Below, in pieces: positions 19,100 through 28,366 of a DNA stretch of 64,000 nt. Origin of the DNA: Tumebacillus amylolyticus (GTDB taxonomy: Bacteria > Bacillota > Bacilli > Tumebacillales > Tumebacillaceae). The notes under the pieces are model-generated. The model made no database searches. It was not told the origin of the DNA and was given only the letters and a program-made list of their open reading frames with translations. The stretch lies in NCBI RefSeq assembly GCF_016722965.1, contig NZ_JAEQNB010000007.1:167173-231172 (forward strand), given 5' to 3'. Position 1 is the first letter of the stretch; each line of letters starts with the position of its first letter. The position numbers were made by a program, and so were the translations under genes.

Positions 19100-19964
19100 T
19101 CAGGCACAGCGTTTGCGTACGATGGTCGCTCAAGCCAACCGCGATTCGTCCGGTCGTAACACGCGGGTGATCACGATCTCCAGCGGCAAGGGAGGCGTCG
19201 GCAAGTCGAACTTCACTCTGAACTACGCGCTTGCATTGGCGGAACAGGGGAAGAAAGTCGTCATCCTCGATGCGGACGTCGGGTTTGCCAACATCGATGT
19301 GCTGATGGGGGTTAAGCCCAAACTTACCTTGGCCGAATTGATCCGCAAGCAAGCCACCTTGTGGGACATCTTGGAGACGGGTCCGATGGATATCAAGTTC
19401 ATCGCCGGCGGCTCCGGATTTCAAGACTTACTTGACCTGCAACCGGAGCAATTCGATTATCTGGTTGAACAGTTAGGCCTGTTGCAGGGATACGCAGACT
19501 ATGTGCTGATCGACACGGGGGCAGGGTTGAATGCACAATCCCTGCGGTTGATTTTGGCGGCCGACGAGATTTACGTCGTCCTGACGCCGGAACCGACATC
19601 GATCACCGATGCGTACGCGCTGATCAAGATGGTCGTCAACCGCGATCCGGACGCCAACATGAGATTGTTGGTCAATCGAGCGCAGACGGCCGGAGAAGGT
19701 CGGGAAGCGGCAGACAAGATCAGCCTCGTGGCCGAGCGCTTCCTGAATCTCAAGATTCCGATGCTGGGCATCCTTCCGGATGATCCGAACGTGACCAAAT
19801 CGGTCAAACAACAAGTGCCCTTTTTCATCGCGCACCCGGATACCACGGCATCCCGAAGTCTGAAACAATTGATTCAAGCGCAGCTCCACGGAGAAGCGGC
19901 ACTGGATGCACCTCCCAAGGGGATGAAACAGTTTTTACATCGAATGGTACGACTGTTTCGATAA
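19092..19964 (+). CDS. flhG: MinD-like ATPase FlhG (YlxH)
   Basis: A 290-residue ParA/MinD-type ATPase that limits flagellar number and positions them with FlhF. The N terminus has the DQAQRLR motif that activates FlhF, then the deviant Walker A SSGKGGVGKSNFTLNYALAL, and DADVGFANIDVLMG. A C-terminal amphipathic segment (KQFLHRMVRLFR) would act as the membrane-targeting helix. Confidence 0.95.
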   Translation: MHDQAQRLRTMVAQANRDSSGRNTRVITISSGKGGVGKSNFTLNYALALAEQGKKVVILDADVGFANIDVLMGVKPKLTLAELIRKQATLWDILETGPMDIKFIAGGSGFQDLLDLQPEQFDYLVEQLGLLQGYADYVLIDTGAGLNAQSLRLILAADEIYVVLTPEPTSITDAYALIKMVVNRDPDANMRLLVNRAQTAGEGREAADKISLVAERFLNLKIPMLGILPDDPNVTKSVKQQVPFFIAHPDTTASRSLKQLIQAQLHGEAALDAPPKGMKQFLHRMVRLFR

Positions 19965-19983
19965 ATTTCGAACCAAAGGATGA

Positions 19984-21054
19984 ATGACCGGGATGAAGCC
20001 GATTCAAGTTCTCGTCTGTGACGATTCAGCACTTATGCGTCGCATCATCAGCGACATTCTCAAGTCGGACCCTGAAATCATCGTAGTAGGAACAGCTAAG
20101 AACGGTCAGGAAGCGCTCGAATTGATCCCGCACTTGAAACCGGATGTCTTGACGCTTGATATTGAGATGCCGGTGCTCAACGGGCTGGAAGCATTGCCGA
20201 TGATCTGGCGCAAGTTCAAACTGCCGACCATCATGCTTTCCTCCCTCACCCAAGAAGGTGCAGATGCGACGATCAAAGCCTTGGAATTGGGCGCGTTCGA
20301 TTTTGTGGGAAAACCATCCGGGTCGATCTCGCTTGATTTGGCGAAGGTCGGTCAGGATCTGATTCATAAAATTAAGGCAGCGGCAAAAAAGGAACAAGTC
20401 GTTCAGAGCACGAAGTACTTTAGACCGCAACCGAAGCCAACTCCCGCACCGCCAAAGCCAATGAGAACGGCCAAGCGCGTCGAGGAGATTCTGGCAATCG
20501 GTACGTCCACTGGCGGGCCGCGTGCTTTGCAGATGGTTCTCTCACATCTGCCGGCGTCTCTGCCGGCCGCCGTCGTGGTAGTTCAACACATGCCGGCGGG
20601 CTTTACCCGATCATTAGCACAACGCCTCGACCATCTCTGTCTCGTCAGTGTCCATGAAGCGCACGACGGACAAGTATTGGAAGAGGGTCATGTGTATATC
20701 GCTCCGGGCGATTACCACATGCGTATCATGGAAAAGTCGCCCGGCACTTATGTCATTCGTTTGAATCAAGAACCGCCGGTTAGCGGTCATCGTCCCGCTG
20801 TTGACATCATGTATGACTCGCTGGCAGAGCTTCGCGGTGTTCGAGTACGAGCTGCGATCCTGACGGGAATGGGCGGAGATGGCGCAAACGGCATGGTGAA
20901 AATCAAAGACCAAGGCGGTCGCACGATCGCGGAAGCACAGGAATCATGCGTTGTTTTTGGAATGCCGCGCACGGCGATCGCCAAGGGTTGCGTTGACATC
21001 ATCGCCCCGTTGGACCGCATCGCGGACGAACTCACGAAGCCTTGGAATTGCTAG
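19984..21054 (+). CDS. cheB: Protein-glutamate methylesterase CheB
   Basis: CheB removes methyl groups from chemoreceptors to adapt the signal. The N-terminal receiver domain (about residues 4-125) has the phospho-acceptor in LTLDIEMPVLNG, followed by a Pro-rich linker and the esterase domain (about 165-356) with the catalytic triad in IGTSTGGPRAL (Ser), VVQHMPAGFTRSLA (His) and GMGGDGANGM (Asp). ATG 19984 and ATG 19993 are both possible starts; the ribosome site AAAGGA at 19975 does not settle it. cheR was not found in the window. Confidence 0.95.
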   Translation: MTGMKPIQVLVCDDSALMRRIISDILKSDPEIIVVGTAKNGQEALELIPHLKPDVLTLDIEMPVLNGLEALPMIWRKFKLPTIMLSSLTQEGADATIKALELGAFDFVGKPSGSISLDLAKVGQDLIHKIKAAAKKEQVVQSTKYFRPQPKPTPAPPKPMRTAKRVEEILAIGTSTGGPRALQMVLSHLPASLPAAVVVVQHMPAGFTRSLAQRLDHLCLVSVHEAHDGQVLEEGHVYIAPGDYHMRIMEKSPGTYVIRLNQEPPVSGHRPAVDIMYDSLAELRGVRVRAAILTGMGGDGANGMVKIKDQGGRTIAEAQESCVVFGMPRTAIAKGCVDIIAPLDRIADELTKPWNC

Positions 21055-21066
21055 GAGGTGTCAGAC

Positions 21067-23145
21067 ATGGACATGAATCAATATTTGGATATGTTCATTG
21101 AAGAGTCAAAAGAGCATTTGCAGGCGATTAACGAGAACCTGCTGGCTTTAGAGCAAAACCCGCAATCCCTCGACATCGTCAATGTCATTTTCCGTTCGGC
21201 TCACACGCTGAAAGGGATGGCGGCTACGATGGGGTTTGAGAAGATGGCGCACCTGACGCACGATATGGAGAACGGTCTGGATCTGATGCGCAACGGCAAA
21301 CTCGCCGTTACGCAGATCGTCATGGACGTGCTGTTCAGCTGTGTTGACGTTTTGGAAACCCAACTTAACCAAATCATCGAAACCGGCACAGATGCAGGTG
21401 TCAACGTTGACTCCCTCGTGGAACAACTCAAAGCGATTGCATCCGGCAAACCGGCTCCGGTCGCGGCTGCAAGCACTCCCACCGCTGTTTCCACTGATTC
21501 AGCTCCGGCCCCGCAAGCAGACGATGTTGACCTCAACGAGTACGAATCGACCATTCTCCAGCAATCGAAGGAGAAGGGCTTTAACGGGTACAAGATCATC
21601 GTTCGCCTCGAAGAAAAATGCGTCATGCGCGCAGCACGTGCCTACATGGTGTTTGACGCCTACGAGCGTGTCGGCGAGATCATCAAGTCAGAGCCGCGCG
21701 TCGAAGATCTTGAAGAAGAGAAGTTCGAGAATGAATTCATGCTCGTCCTTGTCACACAAGAAGATATCGAAAAAGTCCGTAAAACGGGTTTGAACGTCTC
21801 GGAAGTTGCAACGGTGGAAGTCACGGCCATCGACGTACATCAGTCTCCGGCTGACTCGGTCGCTCAACAAGTGGCGAGCCAAATGGAACCGATCGTCGAA
21901 GCGGTCCAACAAACGGCTGCAGCGGCTGTTGTGGCAGCTCCGGTTGCAGAAGCTCCGAAAGCAGCGGCGCAGGACATCAAGAAGCCGCAACTTGGCAAGT
22001 CGGTTCGCGTTGACATCGAGCGTCTCGACGTCCTGATCAACTTGTTCTCGGAGTTGGTTATCGACCGTACTCGCCTCGAACAGATCGCTCGTGAACTGGG
22101 CAACCAAAGCTTGTATGAAACGGTCGAGCACATGAGCCGTATCTCCACCGACTTGCAGAACATCGTCATGACGATCCGCATGGTTCCGGTTGAGACCGTC
22201 TTCAACCGCTTCCCGCGCATGGTTCGCGACCTAGCGCGCGACCTGAATAAGAAAGTCAATTTCGTCGTTCGTGGTCAAGAAACTGAACTCGACCGCACGG
22301 TTATCGACGAAATCGGCGATCCGCTGGTTCACTTGCTACGCAACTCGCTCGACCATGGTCTTGAGAACCCGGAAACTCGCCGCGCGAATGGCAAGGACGA
22401 AACCGGCCTCGTCGAACTGGTGGCTTTCCACTCCGGCAACCATGTCTTCATCGAAATTACGGATGATGGCAACGGCATCAACCGCAACGGCGTCTTGAAG
22501 AAAGCGATCGAAAAGGGCATTGTCGACCAGTTCGCCGCTGAGAGCATGACAGACCAACAAGTGTACGATCTGCTGTTCCATTCCGGCTTCTCCACGGCAG
22601 AGAAAATTTCGGACGTGTCCGGTCGCGGTGTCGGTCTCGATGTCGTCAAGACCAAGATTGAATCACTTGGCGGTCGCGTCCTGGTGCAGTCTACACCGGG
22701 CAAAGGCACCAAGTTCAGCATTCAATTGCCGCTGACCCTGTCGATCATTCAAGCGATGCTCGTACAGATTTCCGATGAGAAATATGCGATTCCGCTCAGC
22801 TCGATCATCGAGACGGCGATTATCAACAAAGCTGACATCAAGCGTGTTCACAAACAAGCTGTGATCGACTTCCGCGGACGCGTCGTTCCGCTGCTGTCTC
22901 TCGAAGACCTCTTCTCCATTCCGCGTCCGGAGCCGCTTGGGCTCGAAGAAGAGAACGTTGTCATCGTCCGCAAGGGTGACAAGATGGCCGCTCTCGTTGT
23001 GGATGCCTTTATCGGGCAACAGGAAGTGGTCCTCAAATCGCTTGGCAAGTACCTGACCGGCGGTGTGTTCGCCATCTCGGGTGCTACGATCCTCGGCGAC
23101 GGCCAAGTGGCGCTGATCATGGACTGCAACGCACTGATTCAATAA
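21067..23145 (+). CDS. cheA: Chemotaxis histidine kinase CheA
   Basis: The central kinase of chemotaxis. From ATG 21067 (AGGAGGTG at 21053-21060) it has 692 residues. P1 carries His46 in SAHTLKGMA, then a P2 domain (about 155-245) for CheY/CheB docking, P3 dimerisation (about 315-375), P4 ATPase with N box LVHLLRNSLDHGLE, G1 DDGNGI and G2 GRGVGLDVV, and a CheW-like P5 from about residue 555. Linkers on both sides of P2 are Ala/Pro-rich. The GTG at 21058 lies within the ribosome site and is rejected. Confidence 0.97.
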   Translation: MDMNQYLDMFIEESKEHLQAINENLLALEQNPQSLDIVNVIFRSAHTLKGMAATMGFEKMAHLTHDMENGLDLMRNGKLAVTQIVMDVLFSCVDVLETQLNQIIETGTDAGVNVDSLVEQLKAIASGKPAPVAAASTPTAVSTDSAPAPQADDVDLNEYESTILQQSKEKGFNGYKIIVRLEEKCVMRAARAYMVFDAYERVGEIIKSEPRVEDLEEEKFENEFMLVLVTQEDIEKVRKTGLNVSEVATVEVTAIDVHQSPADSVAQQVASQMEPIVEAVQQTAAAAVVAAPVAEAPKAAAQDIKKPQLGKSVRVDIERLDVLINLFSELVIDRTRLEQIARELGNQSLYETVEHMSRISTDLQNIVMTIRMVPVETVFNRFPRMVRDLARDLNKKVNFVVRGQETELDRTVIDEIGDPLVHLLRNSLDHGLENPETRRANGKDETGLVELVAFHSGNHVFIEITDDGNGINRNGVLKKAIEKGIVDQFAAESMTDQQVYDLLFHSGFSTAEKISDVSGRGVGLDVVKTKIESLGGRVLVQSTPGKGTKFSIQLPLTLSIIQAMLVQISDEKYAIPLSSIIETAIINKADIKRVHKQAVIDFRGRVVPLLSLEDLFSIPRPEPLGLEEENVVIVRKGDKMAALVVDAFIGQQEVVLKSLGKYLTGGVFAISGATILGDGQVALIMDCNALIQ

Positions 23146-23179
23146 TCGTTGGGAGTTATTTTGAGGAGGGGGAATTGGC

Positions 23180-23656
23180 ATGTTGGAGCACAAAGATATC
23201 GTAGAAGAAGTCAAGGTAATCGTCTTCCGTTTGGAAGATGAAGAGTACGGTGTGGAAGTTAACCAAGTTCGCTCGATCGAACATATGCAAAAAATCACCC
23301 GCGTTCCGCGCACCCCGGAGTTCGTCAAGGGCGTCATCAACCTGCGTGGGATCGTGACTCCGGTCATCGACCTGAAATCCCGTTTTGATCTCGGCGAAGA
23401 GAACTACACCGACACCACTCGTATCATCATCGTTGCGGTTGATGACATGGAAGTGGGCTTGATCGTAGATGCGGCGAACGATGTCATCGACATTCCGGTA
23501 AACAAAATCGAGCAGCCCCCGGCGGTTGTTGGCGGTATCAACAAAGCGTATCTGCGCGGTGTGGCGAAACTGTCTGATCGTCTGCTGATCATGCTGAACT
23601 TGGATAAAGTCCTGAGCAACGAAGAGATTCAAGCGATGTCCTCGATGGAGAGGTAG
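23180..23656 (+). CDS. cheW: Chemotaxis coupling protein CheW
   Basis: CheW bridges CheA to receptors. It is a single CheW domain in 158 residues with IVFRLEDEEYGVEVNQVRSI and the conserved VKGVINLRGIVTPVIDL. A GGAGGGGGAA ribosome site lies upstream of the ATG. It follows cheA by 34 bases and precedes cheC by 5. Confidence 0.96.
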   Translation: MLEHKDIVEEVKVIVFRLEDEEYGVEVNQVRSIEHMQKITRVPRTPEFVKGVINLRGIVTPVIDLKSRFDLGEENYTDTTRIIIVAVDDMEVGLIVDAANDVIDIPVNKIEQPPAVVGGINKAYLRGVAKLSDRLLIMLNLDKVLSNEEIQAMSSMER

Positions 23657-23661
23657 TCGAC

Positions 23662-24282
23662 ATGAGCGAAGAAATTCGTAACTTAGGCGAATTTCAACTG
23701 AGCGTCCTGCGCGAAGTCGGAAACATTGGCGCAGGACATGCGGCTACGGCACTCTCCAAGTTGCTTGGCTCGGAGATTCAAATGAACGTACCGCGCGTCT
23801 CCGTTGTCGGATTCGAAGAGATCTCCGAGATTGTCGGCGGCTCTGAGAAGTTTGTCATCGGGATCTTCCTACGCGTTGAGGGGGACATTCCGGGCAGTAT
23901 CTTTTTCCTGCTGCAAGTCGAGAGTGCGAAACGCCTGGTCACCGATCTGATCGGCAACATGGGCTCCGCAGAACCGGATGAGTTTTCTGAGATGGAGATC
24001 TCCGCTTTGCAAGAGATCGGCAACATCCTCGCAGGTTCCTATCTTTCGTCTCTTGCGGATTTCACGAAAAAAGAAATGTCCCCGACACCGCCGGCGATTG
24101 CCGTTGACATGGCGGGCGCAATTTTGAGCATCGGGTTGGTTCAACTCGGCGCCGATTTTGCCCTGCTTGTGGACACGGAATTTGTTCAAGGGGAGCGCAA
24201 CATCGAAGGCCACTTCTTCATGTTGCCTGACCCGGGTTCTGTGTCGATTCTGTTCGAGTCATTAGGGGTGGAACTCCAATGA
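23662..24282 (+). CDS. cheC: CheY-P phosphatase CheC
   Basis: CheC dephosphorylates CheY-P and binds CheD. Both phosphatase motifs with the essential Glu and Asn are visible, EVGNIGAGHAATALSKLL near residue 16 and EIGNILAGSYLSSL near residue 118. Length is 206 aa. The stop overlaps the cheD start by 4 bases, consistent with the CheC-CheD complex. Confidence 0.95.
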   Translation: MSEEIRNLGEFQLSVLREVGNIGAGHAATALSKLLGSEIQMNVPRVSVVGFEEISEIVGGSEKFVIGIFLRVEGDIPGSIFFLLQVESAKRLVTDLIGNMGSAEPDEFSEMEISALQEIGNILAGSYLSSLADFTKKEMSPTPPAIAVDMAGAILSIGLVQLGADFALLVDTEFVQGERNIEGHFFMLPDPGSVSILFESLGVELQ

Positions 24283-24758
24283 CTGTAATCAGAGTGGGGA
24301 TGGCCGACTTGAACGTGGCGGATGGGGAGGATTCGTTGCGAACGACCGGACTTGGATCTTGTGTGGGGATCGCTTTGTACGATTCCCAGACCAAGGTCAC
24401 GGGGCTGGCGCACATCATGCTTCCGACCTCAGCCAATGCCAATGAGACGAATCGTGCCAAGTATGCCAACACCGCCGTGCCCCTCCTGATCGAAATGATG
24501 GAGAAAAAAGGGGCGAACAGACGCCGCTTGTCCGCAAAACTCGCGGGTGGCGCGCAGATGTTCACGTTCGCCGGACAGAGCGATCTGATGCGCATCGGTC
24601 CGCGCAACGTCGAAGCGGTCAAAGAGGCGCTTCGCCTGAACACGATTCCAGTCGTGGCAGAGGATACGGGTGGAAATTGTGGTCGCACGATCGAGTTATT
24701 TTCCGCAGACGGTTCTCTGGTTATTCGTACGGCTAAGCAAGGAGTCAGCACACTGTAA
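24279..24758 (+). CDS. cheD: Receptor glutamine deamidase CheD
   Basis: CheD deamidates chemoreceptors and is held in check by CheC. The active-site Cys and His lie in TTGLGSCVGIALYD and GLAHIMLP, followed by KLAGGAQMF and RNVEAVKEAL, all typical. The length of 159 aa is standard. Its stop shares a base with the start of the next gene. Confidence 0.96.
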   Translation: MTVIRVGMADLNVADGEDSLRTTGLGSCVGIALYDSQTKVTGLAHIMLPTSANANETNRAKYANTAVPLLIEMMEKKGANRRRLSAKLAGGAQMFTFAGQSDLMRIGPRNVEAVKEALRLNTIPVVAEDTGGNCGRTIELFSADGSLVIRTAKQGVSTL

Positions 24759-25186
24759 TGAATACCAACAAACAGAAGCAAGCAGAACTTGGACTTGCGG
24801 TCGCGTTTGGCGTTGTGGGGTTTTTCTTCACAGGCGGATTGAGTCTCATGGCGGGAAACACCGTGATGACAAGTGTCTTGCGCGGGGCCGTCGGACTTTT
24901 TGGTGCTTTTTTCCTAGGCTATATCATACGGCTTGCTTTGCAAACGTTTCTTGTTTCCAAGGAACAGAAACAGGATGAGTTCATCGGGAAGCATCTGGAT
25001 TTGTTGCTCCCGGAACATCCATCCAAAAAAGGAACGAAGTCAACTTCGGGTGCTGAAGCGGAGGACGATGAAGGCCTTTCCGCCGATTTCGTGCCTTGGA
25101 ATCCGAATGCAGCATCCTCGAAGGACAAGTTCGAGGAGATCGACCCGGAGAAATTGGCAGAAGCGTTGCGTCATCTCGACGATTAG
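24758..25186 (+). CDS. Hypothetical membrane protein between cheD and sigD
   Basis: I do not recognise this 142-residue protein. It has two hydrophobic segments (about residues 12-32 and 44-68) forming a membrane hairpin with a short loop, and then a charged cytosolic tail rich in Lys, Glu and Asp ending in EEIDPEKLAEALRHLDD. Translation is coupled to cheD by an ATG overlapping its stop (TAATG). Its position inside the flagellar operon makes a motility or SigD-related role likely, but this is inference. Confidence 0.8.
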   Translation: MNTNKQKQAELGLAVAFGVVGFFFTGGLSLMAGNTVMTSVLRGAVGLFGAFFLGYIIRLALQTFLVSKEQKQDEFIGKHLDLLLPEHPSKKGTKSTSGAEAEDDEGLSADFVPWNPNAASSKDKFEEIDPEKLAEALRHLDD

Positions 25187-25205
25187 TAGAAGGTGGTGAG
25201 TGGAG

Positions 25206-25997
25206 ATGCAGGAGCTGAATCATTCGTTCAAAGAGCAGACGGACCTGTGGACCCAATACGGCCAACATCGAGACAAGCAGTCGCGGGATGCTCTGGTTCT
25301 GGCGCATCTTCCACTGGTACACAAAGTAGTTCGTAAAATGACAAGTCATTGGAACGGTCCTATCAACACGGACGACCTCATTGGGATGGGAACGCTCGGT
25401 CTCCTTGATGCCGTTACACGATTTGATCCAGCTCGTGGATATGAATTCCAGACATTTGCCACCCATCGGATTCGCGGGGCCGTTTTGGACGGCCTCCGCA
25501 GTCTGGATTGGGTTCCGCGTTCGCTTCGTGCCAAGGCGAAGGAGATTGAATCGGCTTATGCTGAGTTGGAGCATCGCAATCTCCGATCGGCCAAGGACGA
25601 GGAGATCGCAGAGCGCTTAGGCGTGAGTGTCGCGGAATTTCAAAATGTGTTGTACGAGCTCTCGGTGTCGCCTTTGGTGTCGCTTGACGGTATGCTTTCA
25701 AACGACGATCCGGGCAGTGACCTAAAGGTCGCAGATACGATTGTAGACAGCAACGCTCTCCAACCTCATGTCGAGTTGGAACGTGCAGATGTTCAAGCGA
25801 TCTTGACCGGTGTGTTGGATCGATTGCCTGAAAAGGAACGACTTGTGGTCACGTTGCACTACTATGAAGAGTTTACTTTCAAAGAAATTGCAGAGATATT
25901 GGAGTTGTCCTCTTCACGGGTGTCTCAACTGCACACCAAGGCGATCTACCGTTTACGGGGCGCCTTGAGCCGCAGAAAAAAAGAACTGAGAGCGTGA
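25206..25997 (+). CDS. sigD: Flagellar sigma factor SigD (FliA, sigma-28)
   Basis: This sigma factor directs late flagellar and chemotaxis transcription. Region 2 includes DLIGMGTLGLLDAVTRFDP and RIRGAVLDGLRSLDWVPRSL, region 3 follows, and region 4 has FKEIAEILELSSSRVSQLHT as helix-turn-helix. From ATG 25206 it is 263 aa; AAGGTGG at 25190-25196 fits that start better than the GTG at 25200. Its place near the end of the operon makes its level depend on transcription through the whole cluster, as shown for Bacillus subtilis. Confidence 0.96.
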   Translation: MQELNHSFKEQTDLWTQYGQHRDKQSRDALVLAHLPLVHKVVRKMTSHWNGPINTDDLIGMGTLGLLDAVTRFDPARGYEFQTFATHRIRGAVLDGLRSLDWVPRSLRAKAKEIESAYAELEHRNLRSAKDEEIAERLGVSVAEFQNVLYELSVSPLVSLDGMLSNDDPGSDLKVADTIVDSNALQPHVELERADVQAILTGVLDRLPEKERLVVTLHYYEEFTFKEIAEILELSSSRVSQLHTKAIYRLRGALSRRKKELRA

Positions 25998-26025
25998 GTC
26001 TGGGGATCGATCAGGGGGTGTTACG

Positions 26026-27459
26026 ATGGCGACTAGACAAGAAGAGATGAGTTGGTGGGCAAAGAACTCGAAGGTAACCATTGATCAGGGCGGGTTGGCC
26101 GCCTCTTTGAGTTTGAGCGAAACCCTGTTGGAAGAACAGGAACTACCGGCACTGAACTATGATTGTCTGGTGGATCATTTGCGGCAGAACGGTGTCTCCT
26201 ATGGTGTAGACATGGTCTCGTGTCAGCAACTTGTTATGAATCCGCGTGCTTATATCGGAGGCAAGACCAAGATCGCGATGGGCAAGGAGCCGATCAACGG
26301 CGAGAATGCTTCGATCGAGATCATGATCAACAACGAGTCCGAGCAGAGCCCGCGTATGTTGGAGGACGGTCGAGTCGACTTTTACAACCTTGGGGTCGTC
26401 AATACGGTTCTCAAAGGCCAGCTCTTGGCGAGAAAGACACCGGCTACCGAAGGCATTCAAGGGGTTGGGGTAGGTGGAGCAGCTCTGATGGCAAAACCGG
26501 GTCGAGACGTACGTCTCCCGGCGGGCAAGAACACCACCATCTCCGAAGACACCCTCAATTTGTTGGCCGATGCAGACGGTCATGTATCCTACAACCCGCG
26601 CGAGAGCAAGATCAACGTGTTTAACGTGTTCGAAGTCAAAGGCGATGTAGACTTCTCCGTCGGAAACATCGACTTTTTGGGCAATGTTAAAGTCAACGGC
26701 AGCGTGTTGCCGGGCTTTAAGATCGTCGCAGCAGGGGATATCGAAGTTGCTGGATTTGTCGATGGGGCGATCTTGGAAGCGGGGGGAGACATCCTCATCC
26801 GAGGCGGTGTGCAGATGCGAAGCAAGGGCTTGATCAAAGCATCTGGCACGGTGCGTTCACGCTTCATGCAAGGGGCGAACGTGGAGGCGGGCCTTGATGT
26901 CATCGTCCGTGACTCGATCATGCATTGTCACATCTCGGCAGGACGCCACGTGTTGATGGAAGCGCAAAAATCGGTTATCGTCGGTGGTTTGGTGCGTGCA
27001 GGGGAAGAAGTACGCACGAGAACACTCGGTTCACCGATGGCGACACCGACGGAGATCGAAGTCGGGGTGCATCCACATCTGCGCACCGAGATGCAAGAGT
27101 TGCAAGTTCGATTAAAAGAACTCTACTTGCATGTGGACAAAACCAAGAAAGCGCTCGCACTTCTTGACAACATGGCAGGAGTGGGCAACCAACTTCCGCC
27201 GGAAAAAGAAGCTCTACGTCAGAACCTCACCCATACCTACGAACACTACCAGCATGAAGAGGAAGAGTTGATGTATCGCCGCTCAGAGATCGAAGTGATC
27301 TTGCTCGATACGCGCAACGCCAAAGTCTTTGTCACGGATGTAGCGTACGCCGGGGTGAAACTCACGTTGGGCCAACAGGTCACCTACCTGCGCGACCCGC
27401 AACGCGGTCCGGTTGTCTACGGCATCTCGGACGGCGAGATCACATCTTCGCGTTTCTAG
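26026..27459 (+). CDS. DUF342 (FapA-type) protein
   Basis: The 477-residue protein belongs to the DUF342/FapA group: a variable N-terminal part, then a repetitive right-handed beta-helix-like core rich in Gly, Val and Asp (about residues 190-345, e.g. GDIEVAGFVDGAILEAGGDI), then a long coiled coil (about 345-430) and a short beta tail. FapA homologues occur beside flagellar and surface-attachment genes in several phyla, but no reaction is known to me. It follows sigD by 28 bases and is probably in the same transcript. Confidence 0.85.
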   Translation: MATRQEEMSWWAKNSKVTIDQGGLAASLSLSETLLEEQELPALNYDCLVDHLRQNGVSYGVDMVSCQQLVMNPRAYIGGKTKIAMGKEPINGENASIEIMINNESEQSPRMLEDGRVDFYNLGVVNTVLKGQLLARKTPATEGIQGVGVGGAALMAKPGRDVRLPAGKNTTISEDTLNLLADADGHVSYNPRESKINVFNVFEVKGDVDFSVGNIDFLGNVKVNGSVLPGFKIVAAGDIEVAGFVDGAILEAGGDILIRGGVQMRSKGLIKASGTVRSRFMQGANVEAGLDVIVRDSIMHCHISAGRHVLMEAQKSVIVGGLVRAGEEVRTRTLGSPMATPTEIEVGVHPHLRTEMQELQVRLKELYLHVDKTKKALALLDNMAGVGNQLPPEKEALRQNLTHTYEHYQHEEEELMYRRSEIEVILLDTRNAKVFVTDVAYAGVKLTLGQQVTYLRDPQRGPVVYGISDGEITSSRF

Positions 27460-27492
27460 TCAGGCGCAACACCCTGAAGGGGGAGAGTCGTC

Positions 27493-27801
27493 ATGTCTTT
27501 GAAAGCCGTGGAGTTGCAAGTCGCGTTGCCCCGTACCCTCGACAACAGTCGCAACCAGCAGATTCAACAGAATCAAGCTTCGTTGCAAAATGCGATGGAC
27601 GGAGAGCAGTTAACCCAGCAGACGATTGTGAACGATCAAACGGTGGGCGAAGCGGAAGACAAAGACCGCGCCCAATGGCGCGACCGACAGAAGGGGCCGG
27701 GACCCGACCCACGCAAGGGCAGGCGAGCTTCTGCCGGAGAACCGGAGTCCGCCCAAGCTCCGCATCCCTTCAAGGGACACCGCTTGGACATTAAAATGTA
27801 A
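27493..27801 (+). CDS. Hypothetical small charged protein
   Basis: I do not recognise this 102-residue protein. It is rich in Gln, Asn, Arg, Lys and Asp with no hydrophobic core or membrane helix, so it is probably disordered or helical, and it ends with a distinctive segment PHPFKGHRLDIKM. A GGGGGAG ribosome site precedes the ATG. The reading frame is real on the evidence of tight operon spacing (33 bases after the DUF342 gene, 13 before the next). Function unknown. Confidence 0.75.
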   Translation: MSLKAVELQVALPRTLDNSRNQQIQQNQASLQNAMDGEQLTQQTIVNDQTVGEAEDKDRAQWRDRQKGPGPDPRKGRRASAGEPESAQAPHPFKGHRLDIKM

Positions 27802-27814
27802 GGAAGGACGTTCG

Positions 27815-28366
27815 ATGAACCAATTGTATCTCTACGTCGCTTTAGTTGGTGTCGTCATCGTTCTGTTCGCCTTGACCCGTGCGAAGTCCACCTCCGCCGG
27901 GTCTTCTGTCGTTCCCGCCGCAACGCTTCCTTCTTCAGCCGTCGATCAAGAGTTGAAGAATACGTTCGATGAGTTTATGAACGAACTGGAGCGGGAGAAC
28001 GGCCGCATCCTCGACTCGTTTTCCAATCTGGAACGAGAGACGCGAGAGCAGTTGGCGGCACAACAGAACGTGATTCAAGCTCTGGATCAACGCGTACAGG
28101 AGTTGGAGCAACTCGTGGCTTCGCAGGCACTTGTGCCAGCCCTTGCCGCGGCTGCAACCACAGACAGTGCGGTCGTCCCCGGAACGGAACCTCAAGCGGC
28201 AGAACAGCCCAAGGTTCCGGGCTTTTTGGTCAATGAGAAATACACCAAAGTCGTAGAACTGGCGAACCGTGGTCTTGCCGAGCCGCAGATCGCTCGTGAG
28301 ACGGGCATCGGCATCGGGGAGATCCGACTCGTGTTGGGTTTGGTGAAGCGGGAGGAGGAGCGCTGA
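27815..28366 (+). CDS. SwrB-like / DUF6115 membrane-anchored protein
   Basis: The 183-residue protein has an N-terminal membrane helix (about residues 4-22), a coiled coil (about 45-105), an Ala-rich linker and a C-terminal helix-turn-helix-like block KVVELANRGLAEPQIARETG followed by IGEIRLVLGLVKREEE. This is the layout of SwrB of Bacillus subtilis, which lies in the same place after sigD and promotes basal body maturation. Orthology is inferred from layout and position. Confidence 0.75.
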   Translation: MNQLYLYVALVGVVIVLFALTRAKSTSAGSSVVPAATLPSSAVDQELKNTFDEFMNELERENGRILDSFSNLERETREQLAAQQNVIQALDQRVQELEQLVASQALVPALAAAATTDSAVVPGTEPQAAEQPKVPGFLVNEKYTKVVELANRGLAEPQIARETGIGIGEIRLVLGLVKREEER

